This document shows, one piece after another, positions 7,391 through 14,876 of a stretch of 64,000 bases of DNA. Within the stretch, counting starts at the first letter, position 1, and every line of letters begins with the position of its first letter. The stretch lies in the NCBI GenBank assembly GCA_910579935.1, contig CAJTVQ010000006.1, positions 62,001-126,000 of the forward strand, in the 5' to 3' direction. A program made the translations under genes and the position numbers. The stretch is from an uncultured Lachnospiraceae bacterium. GTDB lineage: Bacteria; Bacillota; Clostridia; Lachnospirales; Lachnospiraceae. Below the pieces are notes generated by a model that saw only the letters and a list, made by a program, of their open reading frames with translations, searched no databases and was not told the DNA's origin.

Positions 7391-9952
7391 ATGAATATTG
7401 TAAGTAAAGTTTTTGGAACTCACAGCGAGAGGGAATTGAAGAGAATAGAAAGCACGGTGGATGCCATTGAGGCTTTGCGTCCCTCTATGCAGGAGCTTAG
7501 CGATGAGCAGCTGAGGGACAAGACGAAGGAGTACAGGAAACGTTTTCAGGAGGGAGAGACACTGGATGACCTTCTGCCGGAAGCATTTGCTGCCGTAAGG
7601 GAAGCGGCCAGGCGGGTGCTGAATATGGAGCATTACCGGGTGCAGCTGATCGGCGGCATTATTCTCCATCAGGGCCGTATCGCGGAGATGAAAACAGGTG
7701 AAGGCAAGACACTGGTATCCACCCTGCCGGCTTATCTGAATGCGCTGGAAGGAAAAGGGGTACATGTCGTTACGGTCAATGACTACCTGGCAAAGCGTGA
7801 TGCAGAGTGGATGGGGCAGGTGCATGAATTTCTGGGGCTGAAAGTCGGCGTTGTGTTAAACGATATGAAATCCGAGGAACGCAGGGAACAGTATAACTGT
7901 GATATTACTTATGTGACAAATAATGAGCTGGGATTTGATTATCTGAGGGATAACATGGTAATTTACAAGGAACAGCTTGTGCTCAGAGACCTCCACTATG
8001 CCATTATCGATGAGGTTGACTCCGTGTTGATTGATGAAGCGAGGACACCGCTGATCATTTCCGGTCAGAGCGGTAAGTCCACCCGGTTGTATGAAGCCTG
8101 TGATCTGCTGGCGCGTCAGCTCAAGCGCGGCGAAGATATGGCAGAGATGACGAAAATGGATGCCATCATGGGAGTCGAGCGGGAGGAAACCGGAGATTTT
8201 ATTGTCAATGAAAAAGACAAGGTCGTGAATCTGACTGCAGAGGGTGTTGCCAAGGTAGAGCGGTTCTTCCAAATAGAAAATCTGGCGGATCCCGAAAATC
8301 TGGAAATACAGCATAACATCAACCTTGCGCTGCGGGCGCATAACCTGATGTTCCGCGATCAGGACTATGTGGTAAAAGACGAGCAGGTATTGATCGTAGA
8401 CGAATTTACCGGACGCATTATGCCCGGACGCCGTTATTCCGACGGCCTGCACCAGGCAATCGAAGCCAAGGAGCATGTAAAGGTAAAGCGGGAGAGTAAG
8501 ACGCTTGCGAATATTACATTCCAGAACTTTTTTAATAAATTTGAGAAGAAGGCCGGAATGACCGGTACTGCTTTAACAGAGGAAAAGGAATTCCGCGACA
8601 TCTATGGGATGGATGTTATTGAGATTCCTACCAATAAGCCTGTCATCCGGCAGGATCTGCAGGATGCGGTTTATAAGACGAGAAAAGAAAAACTCTTCGC
8701 CATCGTGGAATCGGTAAAAGAAGCCCATGCGAAGGGACAGCCGGTACTGGTGGGTACGATCACCATTGAGGCATCGGAAGAAGTCAGCAAACTGCTGACA
8801 AAGCAGGGCATCCAGCATAAAGTGCTGAACGCCAAGTTCCATGAACTGGAAGCGGAAATTGTCGCCGATGCAGGAATACACGGTGCGGTTACCATTGCTA
8901 CCAATATGGCAGGGCGTGGTACGGATATCAAGCTGGACGATGAGGCGAAAGCTGCGGGCGGATTGAAGATCATCGGTACGGAGCGGCACGAGTCGAGACG
9001 TATTGATAACCAGCTGCGCGGACGTTCCGGACGTCAGGGAGATCCCGGCGAGTCCAAATTCTATATCTCGCTTGAGGATGATTTAATGCGTTTGTTCGGC
9101 TCGGAACGGCTGATTGGCATGTTCAATGCACTGGGCATTCCGGAAAATCAGGAAATCGAGCATAAATCACTGACCAGGGCGATCGAGTCGGCGCAGAAGA
9201 AGATAGAGAACAACAACTTCGGCATTCGTAAAAATCTGCTGGAATACGATCAGGTGATGAACGAGCAGAGGGAAATCATCTACGAAGAAAGAAGGCAGGT
9301 GCTAAGCGGCGAAAGCATGAGGGATGCCATTTTCAAAATGGTTACGGATATTGCGGAGAATGCGGTAGACATCAGTATCGGGGATGATGTGGATATTGAT
9401 GACTGGAATTTCCATGAACTGAATACCCTGCTTCTGCCTACCATACCTTTGCGTCCCGTCAATACGGGAAGGGTTTTAAAGCCCAAAAAGAACAGTTTAA
9501 AACAGCAGCTGAAGGAAGAAGCCATCAAGCTGTATGAAAGCAAGGAAGCAGAGTTCCCCAATCCGGAAGCCATGCGGGAAATTGAACGTGTGATCTTACT
9601 GAAAGTCATTGACCGGAAGTGGATGGATCATATTGACGATATGGACCAGCTCCGTCAGGGAGTGGGCCTGCAGGCATACGGACAGAGGGATCCGCTGGTG
9701 GAATACAAATTAAGCGGTTATGAGATGTTTGATGAAATGACCCAGAATATCAAAGAGGAAACGGTTCGTCTCCTGTTCCACGTCCGTATCGAGCAGAAGG
9801 TGGAGCGGGAGCAGGTAGCCAAGGTGACGGGAACCAACAAGGACGATTCTCTTCCGAAAGGGCCCGTAAAGAAAGAAATGAAAATTTATCCGAATGCCCC
9901 CTGCCCCTGTGGCAGCGGGAAGAAGTATAAACAGTGCTGTGGCAGGAAGTAA
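7391..9952 (+). CDS. secA: protein translocase ATPase SecA
   Basis: This 853-residue protein is the motor ATPase that drives preproteins through SecYEG. It has Walker A (MKTGEGKT, residues about 100-107), the DEVD box (AIIDEVDSVLIDEAR), the helicase motif MAGRGTDIKL, QLRGRSGRQGDPG, and the C-terminal zinc-binding CPCGSGKKYKQCC. Length and domain order are those of a housekeeping SecA. Start ATG 7391 has a modest GGGAG. It is followed after 73 bases by prfB, a neighbour order common in Firmicutes. Confidence 0.98.
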   Translation: MNIVSKVFGTHSERELKRIESTVDAIEALRPSMQELSDEQLRDKTKEYRKRFQEGETLDDLLPEAFAAVREAARRVLNMEHYRVQLIGGIILHQGRIAEMKTGEGKTLVSTLPAYLNALEGKGVHVVTVNDYLAKRDAEWMGQVHEFLGLKVGVVLNDMKSEERREQYNCDITYVTNNELGFDYLRDNMVIYKEQLVLRDLHYAIIDEVDSVLIDEARTPLIISGQSGKSTRLYEACDLLARQLKRGEDMAEMTKMDAIMGVEREETGDFIVNEKDKVVNLTAEGVAKVERFFQIENLADPENLEIQHNINLALRAHNLMFRDQDYVVKDEQVLIVDEFTGRIMPGRRYSDGLHQAIEAKEHVKVKRESKTLANITFQNFFNKFEKKAGMTGTALTEEKEFRDIYGMDVIEIPTNKPVIRQDLQDAVYKTRKEKLFAIVESVKEAHAKGQPVLVGTITIEASEEVSKLLTKQGIQHKVLNAKFHELEAEIVADAGIHGAVTIATNMAGRGTDIKLDDEAKAAGGLKIIGTERHESRRIDNQLRGRSGRQGDPGESKFYISLEDDLMRLFGSERLIGMFNALGIPENQEIEHKSLTRAIESAQKKIENNNFGIRKNLLEYDQVMNEQREIIYEERRQVLSGESMRDAIFKMVTDIAENAVDISIGDDVDIDDWNFHELNTLLLPTIPLRPVNTGRVLKPKKNSLKQQLKEEAIKLYESKEAEFPNPEAMREIERVILLKVIDRKWMDHIDDMDQLRQGVGLQAYGQRDPLVEYKLSGYEMFDEMTQNIKEETVRLLFHVRIEQKVEREQVAKVTGTNKDDSLPKGPVKKEMKIYPNAPCPCGSGKKYKQCCGRK

Positions 9953-9988
9953 CTCTGTGGCAGGAAGTAATTCTGCGGCAGGTAACAG
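9937..9988 (+). repeat. 18-bp tandem repeats at the secA stop codon
   Basis: The unit CTGTGGCAGGAAGTAACT (9937-9954) encodes the last SecA residues and the stop. It is repeated with one change at 9955-9972 and partly at 9973-9988. The extra copies lie after the stop and appear to be a local slippage duplication. Confidence 0.75.
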
Positions 9989-10025
9989 AATAAAAATATG
10001 ATAAGAAGAAAGCAGGTGACGTTAA

Positions 10026-11160
10026 GTGGTAGAATTGGATCAGATGAAATCAGAATTGCAGACCTATGAAAGTCCGCTGGCGGAAGTGAGGGATTCACTT
10101 TGACTTAGCAAATAAGTCAGGGCGGATGGAAGAGCTGGAACGGGAAATGGAAGCTCCGGGATTTTGGGACGACCCGGATGTATCCAATAAAAAAGTGAAA
10201 GAACTAAAGAATCTGAAAGATATCGTGGATACCATGAATGGGCTTCGGAGACAGTACGAAGACATAGAAACACTCATTGAGATGGGATATGAGGAAGAAG
10301 ATCCGGAAATGGCGGCGGAAATACGCACGGAACTGGATTCCTTTATCGCGGCCTTTGAGGAAATCCGTATCAGTACCCTTTTGTCGGGGGAATACGATAA
10401 GAATCATGCGATTCTCAAGTTAAATGCCGGAGCGGGAGGAACGGAGAGCTGTGACTGGTGCTCTATGCTTTACCGTATGTATACCCGCTGGGCGGAAAGA
10501 AAGGGCTTCAGCATAGAAGTGCTGGATTATTTAGACGGTGACGAAGCCGGAATTAAGTCGGTGACATTTCAGGTAAATGGCGAGAACGCCTATGGTTATC
10601 TGAAATCAGAGAAAGGAGTGCATCGTCTGGTGCGGATATCCCCTTTCAATGCACAGGGAAAACGTCAGACTTCTTTTGTATCGCTGGATGTTATGCCGGA
10701 TATTGAGGAAGATATGGACATTGAGATCAACGATGACGATTTGCGTATTGACACTTACCGAAGCAGCGGTGCGGGCGGTCAGCATATCAACAAGACATCT
10801 TCTGCCATCCGTATCACCCATCTTCCTACGGGAATTGTGGTACAGTGCCAAAATGAGCGTTCACAGTTCCAGAATAAGGATAAGGCAATGCAGATGCTGA
10901 AGGCGAAACTGTTCCTGCTGAAACAGGAGGAAAATGCCCAAAAGCTTTCCGGTATCCGCGGGGAGGTCAAGGAGATCGGCTGGGGCAACCAGATACGTTC
11001 TTATGTCCTTCAGCCCTATACCATGGTAAAAGACCATAGGACAGGAGAAGAATCCGGCAATGCGGATGCCGTGCTGGACGGCGCTTTGGACGGCTTTATC
11101 AATGCCTATCTGAAATGGATCAGTACGGGAGGAATTCCTGCAGACGGCAAAGAAGAATAG
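10026..11160 (+). CDS. prfB: peptide chain release factor 2, expressed by programmed +1 frameshift
   Basis: RF2 releases peptides at UGA and UAA. The gene is in two frames: codons 1-25 from GTG 10026 (MVELDQMKSELQTY...) end at the in-frame TGA 10101-10103. After slipping one base at CTT-TGA-C, translation continues as DLANKSGRMEELE to TAG 11160, about 377 residues in all. The second part has the stop-reading SPF tripeptide (RISPFNAQGK) and the catalytic GGQ loop (SSGAGGQHINK). The RBS AGGTGA lies eight bases before GTG. The internal ATG at 10126 would lose the N-terminal helix. This is the well-known RF2 autoregulation: low RF2 slows reading of TGA and favours the frameshift. Confidence 0.96.
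10086..10104 (+). promoter_or_regulatory. programmed +1 frameshift site of prfB
   Basis: The slippery CTT-TGA-C is at 10098-10104 with an internal purine-rich Shine-Dalgarno-like AGGGA four bases before the slip codon. This matches the conserved RF2 recoding signal, in which an upstream SD-like sequence pushes the ribosome forward. Confidence 0.93.
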
Positions 11161-11202
11161 AATGAAACACAGGTATGCTTTTTGAACTGTGTCAGAGAAA
11201 CG

Positions 11203-11243
11203 AAAAACATGATTCCGGAATGATTTCGGAATCATGTTTTTTT
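11203..11243. terminator. bidirectional terminator between prfB and the convergent membrane gene
   Basis: The stem AAAAACATGATTCCG/CGGAATCATGTTTTT has a 9-base loop and an A-run on one side and a T-run on the other. It can serve both convergent genes. Confidence 0.9.
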
Positions 11244-12735
11244 AATCCGTATCCTCGGCATCGGAAAGGACAATGCTCTGTTTGCCATAATAACGGCTCA
11301 TGGCAATATTTGACCAGTCCTTGTCATAAAACGTAATGTCCGAGTGATAGAGGAGGGCCGGCTGCGTCTGTATGCAGGGTAATACGATATTCTCATCGGG
11401 AAGCTGCAGCAGTTCTATGCGTGCTTCCATTTCCTGTCCGTAAGCCCTGGCTTCGCCGGTGACAAGTTCCATGACGGCGGCGCTTGTCGTGTAGTAATCG
11501 GGATTGGGCTTGATCGTGATCCCAAGGCCGAAAAACAGGGCCAGGGAGGTCAGGATGACATACCACCGCTGGTTAACGGTCAGGTTTTCCCTGGCTTCAT
11601 TTTCCCCGGAGTGCAGCTGAAAATAATGGCACGCCCAGCCCATGGCATAACCTGCATTCAGGAACAGCAGCAGAACGTAGAGAATGAAAATAATGTTCCG
11701 TATTCTGCCGGCATCGATGTTGCCGGCAGCATAGAGCGCCGGCGTGAAAGCGGAAGAAACCAGACAATAACTGTAAGCCGCTGCCAGGAATGGGCAGGGA
11801 AACCGGAAACGGGTGTTTTTGACCACTTTCCAAATGAAGGGCAGTGAAAACAGTACCAGCGCCCAAATGGTCCAGTCAGTCCATTCGTCAACTGCAAAGG
11901 CCAGTGTATAGCGGAAAGATACCATAATGGATTTGAGGGGAGGCATTCCCTGCACCGATTCGCCCCTTACGGAGTTTCCGGGGGCCGCCATATTGATAAG
12001 GAACGACAGGACTAAAATAAAAACCGGAATACAGGCGGTTTTATGCTCTTTCAGCTTTTTCATGAAAAGCAGCAGAAGAAGCAGGGATATACTGCATACA
12101 CAGGCAGTCAGTCCACTGATATAGTTGCCGCCTCCTACAAAGACGGCATACAGGGAAGACAGAAAAATCCTGCGCCGCTTTTCTTTTGCAGATGCGGTAA
12201 GGGCGGAAATAAGGGATGCCTGCATCAGAAGGAGAAAGGAAAAAGGCACAATATAGTGCACGGAGCCATTGTACCAGAAAAAAGCATCGGTTTTATCTAC
12301 CATGCATTGGATAACGGCAATAAGGACGATCAGGGAGAGGATGATCCACTCCTGCCTGGTTCCCTCCAGATATTGTACAAGGATGACATGCAGCAGATAA
12401 AAGACGGATACGGACAAAATACCTGTCATGATAAAGGGGGTAATGCAATAAGCCTTTTCCGTCCATATTGCAGGCTGCAGAGCCATGAAAAAAATAGAAG
12501 TAAAAGTACCCTGCCAGGTCTGATAACGGCTGGCGGAGATGGAAACTGCCTCCTTCAGCACCTGCCAGACGGAACGGCTCTGCAGCCATACCTGTCTGGT
12601 GGCGGAAGCATAAGAATAATCATCGGCGCACGGATAATCATAAATACCAAGAAACAGAATAGGGAGTATTGTGAAGGTAAAGATCACGATCAATACGACA
12701 GCAACATGTTTCGTTTTAATATTTATTTTATTCAT
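11242..12735 (-). CDS. polytopic membrane protein, DUF6056-like
   Basis: This 497-residue protein has a short positively charged N-terminus and about ten to eleven hydrophobic helices. Between TM1 and TM2 it has the conserved-looking YDYPCADDYSYA segment and later YNGSVHYIVPF, followed by a large extracytoplasmic C-terminal tail ending in IVLSDAEDTD. The DDYSY/W motif after the first helix and the overall topology resemble DUF6056-type or GT-C-like membrane glycosyltransferases, in which acidic residues in the first loop are catalytic. The assignment is by general appearance only. A weak RBS precedes the ATG at 12735. It is probably independent of the DUF975 gene 44 bases upstream, or co-transcribed with it. 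Confidence 0.6.
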   Translation of the reverse strand: MNKINIKTKHVAVVLIVIFTFTILPILFLGIYDYPCADDYSYASATRQVWLQSRSVWQVLKEAVSISASRYQTWQGTFTSIFFMALQPAIWTEKAYCITPFIMTGILSVSVFYLLHVILVQYLEGTRQEWIILSLIVLIAVIQCMVDKTDAFFWYNGSVHYIVPFSFLLLMQASLISALTASAKEKRRRIFLSSLYAVFVGGGNYISGLTACVCSISLLLLLLFMKKLKEHKTACIPVFILVLSFLINMAAPGNSVRGESVQGMPPLKSIMVSFRYTLAFAVDEWTDWTIWALVLFSLPFIWKVVKNTRFRFPCPFLAAAYSYCLVSSAFTPALYAAGNIDAGRIRNIIFILYVLLLFLNAGYAMGWACHYFQLHSGENEARENLTVNQRWYVILTSLALFFGLGITIKPNPDYYTTSAAVMELVTGEARAYGQEMEARIELLQLPDENIVLPCIQTQPALLYHSDITFYDKDWSNIAMSRYYGKQSIVLSDAEDTD

Positions 12736-12779
12736 AATTTTAATGACAATCTCTCTCTTTCTATTGAACTAAGCAACTG

Positions 12780-13517
12780 TTAAGAATGCCGGTTTCTCAT
12801 TAAATCCATATAGAAGTTGGCCATTACCGTATTGACATACGGGGTAATCCATAAAAGTGCGATGCAGCAGGAAAAAAGGCCAAGAAAATAAAGAGGCAGA
12901 AAACTGACACTGATGTAAAAAAGACGCCCTTTATGTCCTTTCATGATTTGGCAGCTCATTTTCAGCAGTTCTTTTGCCGTATATTGAGGAAAATCCTGCA
13001 GCAGGTAAAATGCCTGGGAAAGCATAAGGTTGATTACGACCATCACGGCAGTGCCCGCTACCGCAAATACAGACATGAAAAGCATATAAACCGCGTTCTG
13101 CGGATTGCGGAAGTAAAGGGCGTAAAAAATCATCATCGGTATCTGACAGACAGAACTTATCAGACTCAGTACAAACTGGATGAAAAGCGCCTTATCGGGA
13201 TAAACTTTAAAGCCGTAGAAAATATCGCTTATGGAAACCGGCTGGCGGCATGTGATCTTTAGGAAAAAGAATGCCTCGCCAGAAGCCAGAATCCCGCCGA
13301 AAAGGCTGATAATAAAACTGATAAGATAATAAATAATAAGCTGTGGAGCCGTAAAGACTCCACCGGTGATTACTGTATTGAATATTTCGAGGGCAAAAAC
13401 CATAGAAGTCATGATCAGACTGATCAACAGGGACGCTCCTATGGCCGTGCCGTATTTGCCGAATAACTGTTCCTTTGCCATGCCTTTTAATTCGGCAGAT
13501 GATTTAAAACTGTTCAT
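12780..13517 (-). CDS. DUF975 family integral membrane protein
   Basis: This is a 245-residue protein with six predicted helices. The N-terminus SSAELKGMAKEQLFGKYGTAIGA and the motif ISDIFYGFKVYPDKALFIQF (DUF975 F-x-x-G-F) are typical. DUF975 proteins are common in Clostridia and their function is unknown. GGAG is eleven bases before ATG 13517. The stop codon at 12780 lies inside a short sequence, GCAACTGTTAAGAA, that matches the end of repeat family B. This could mean that the extreme C-terminus was altered by a repeat. Confidence 0.85.
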   Translation of the reverse strand: MNSFKSSAELKGMAKEQLFGKYGTAIGASLLISLIMTSMVFALEIFNTVITGGVFTAPQLIIYYLISFIISLFGGILASGEAFFFLKITCRQPVSISDIFYGFKVYPDKALFIQFVLSLISSVCQIPMMIFYALYFRNPQNAVYMLFMSVFAVAGTAVMVVINLMLSQAFYLLQDFPQYTAKELLKMSCQIMKGHKGRLFYISVSFLPLYFLGLFSCCIALLWITPYVNTVMANFYMDLMRNRHS

Positions 13518-13584
13518 ATAGTAAAAGTCTCCAATTCTAGTATAACGTTAAGGCAGAGGGGCTGCATTCATATGCTCACCGCAA

Positions 13585-14127
13585 TTATACTGCCATATCC
13601 AGATTCATTCCCGTATATTTAAGGGAATCCATTGATTTCAGATTTTTCTGATAGGGATTCTCTTCGTTGGAATATTTAATCTGTGTGGTAGTGGTGCCGC
13701 CCGATACATAGCTCCGCCCGCATTCCGGACATACGGAAGTATGGATCGCCACATTGGCCGAGAGTACCTTGCCGTTGTCCTGTGCAGCTTTCTTATAGGC
13801 ATTGGAAACATGCTCCTGCTCATGGGAGCGTACGGCAGAAGCCGCTGCCTGCGGGGAAATATGGGTTGCGGATTTGAAGGAAACCATTTCATCGGAGCCG
13901 TCCTGGTATTTCCGGTTGCTGCATGTCTGGCATTCGGCCGGAGAGGATTTCCTTCCGGGGGTCTTTACCGTGGATTCGCCGGGATTACGTGCCACGCCGG
14001 AACTTTCCGATGCATTGTCTCCTCCTGCTTTGTTCTGATATAAATTGTAGTTAAAGTAATTGTATCTGCCGGAATCGGACACTCCGTATACGGCTCCGAC
14101 TCCGCTGATTGGGCTGATTCCGCTCAT
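13585..14127 (-). CDS. SprA-related putative metalloprotease
   Basis: This is a 180-residue protein with no signal peptide. The first half is Gly/Ser/Asn-rich, with CQTCSNRKYQDGSDEMVSFK in the middle. SHEQEHVSNAYKKAAQ near residue 108 carries an HExxH zinc-binding motif. A later CPECGRSYVSGG is a zinc-ribbon-like knuckle. The layout (CxxC...VSFK...HExEHV...CPECGRxYVSGG) matches SprA-related proteins predicted to be metalloproteases. AAAGGAG is five bases before the ATG. The partner and role are unknown. Confidence 0.75.
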   Translation of the reverse strand: MSGISPISGVGAVYGVSDSGRYNYFNYNLYQNKAGGDNASESSGVARNPGESTVKTPGRKSSPAECQTCSNRKYQDGSDEMVSFKSATHISPQAAASAVRSHEQEHVSNAYKKAAQDNGKVLSANVAIHTSVCPECGRSYVSGGTTTTQIKYSNEENPYQKNLKSMDSLKYTGMNLDMAV

Positions 14128-14193
14128 AAATACTCCTTTCTGCTGCTTTTGGCCAGCATATGTTTATAATATTTAAAATTATTCTTTTTATTC

Positions 14194-14700
14194 TTATTCC
14201 GAAAAACGGAATATATCCTCTATCATATCTTCCATGGATTCACCGAAAATATCTTCCGTGGGGACTCCATACATCTGTTCGATCATATCATCATATGTCT
14301 GTGCCGTATTTCTCATTAAATCCGGTTCCGAGAAAAGAGCCAAAAAGGCAAAGGCATAGATTCCGAATAAAGCAGCATTGACTCCCATGCCGATTGCGCC
14401 GCATATGGTGCCGACCAGGGCGTTTCCCGATAATTTCAGGGCTCTTCCTTTGGAAAGCAGTGCAAACAGAATCGCAAGGCTTCCTAAAATAAAAGGAAGG
14501 TAAATGGGAAGGAATGCCGTTGAGGGAATGGATATGATTCCCAGTATCATCGCTGCCGTTGAAAAACTGTTTCCCTGCAGCCTGGCCGGAGGCGGATAAT
14601 TGTATGGATAGGGCTGGTTACTGCCGCCGCTATTATAGTTGTTATGATTGTTGTTATAACCGTTCTGATTACGGTTTGGATTATTGTCTTGCATTTCCAT
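14194..14700 (-). CDS. DUF4190-like small membrane protein with Asn-rich N-terminus
   Basis: This is a 168-residue protein. Residues 1-40 are Asn/Gln/Pro/Tyr-rich low complexity (NNNHNNYNSGG, YPYNYPPP). Two glycine-rich hydrophobic helices around AAMILGIISIPSTAF and NALVGTICGAIGMGV follow, the pattern seen in DUF4190 membrane proteins. The acidic C-terminus ends EDMIEDIFRFSE. The RBS AGGAGG is seven bases before ATG 14700. Function is unknown; it may be a small envelope or stress protein. It diverges from tex. Confidence 0.7.
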   Translation of the reverse strand: MEMQDNNPNRNQNGYNNNHNNYNSGGSNQPYPYNYPPPARLQGNSFSTAAMILGIISIPSTAFLPIYLPFILGSLAILFALLSKGRALKLSGNALVGTICGAIGMGVNAALFGIYAFAFLALFSEPDLMRNTAQTYDDMIEQMYGVPTEDIFGESMEDMIEDIFRFSE

Positions 14701-14727
14701 AGGTCAGCCTCCTGCATATACATATCT

Positions 14728-14756
14728 ATTGTAACACTTTATGCAAAATATTACAA
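14728..14756 (-). promoter_or_regulatory. promoter of the DUF4190-like gene
   Basis: On the minus strand TTGTAA and TACAAT are separated by 17 bases, 28 bases upstream of the ATG. Confidence 0.6.
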
Positions 14757-14758
14757 TC

Positions 14759-14788
14759 TTGAAAATAAGTATATTGTTCGGCTATAAT
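14759..14788 (+). promoter_or_regulatory. promoter of tex
   Basis: TTGAAA (14759-14764) and TATAAT (14783-14788) are separated by 18 bases, back to back with the divergent promoter. The leader to the ATG at 14877 is about 80 bases and contains a small inverted repeat, CGGAATCATAGATTCCG. Confidence 0.65.
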
Positions 14789-14876
14789 CTTAACGAAGAG
14801 TTCAACGGAATCATAGATTCCGTGGGAATAAAGAAGGACGGAAGGCCGGAGGTTGAAAGAAAGGCATGGATGGAAT

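Noticed and set aside
10126..11160. prfB starting at ATG 10126
   Set aside because: The upstream 25 codons and the CTT-TGA-C site show a normal RF2 with programmed frameshift.
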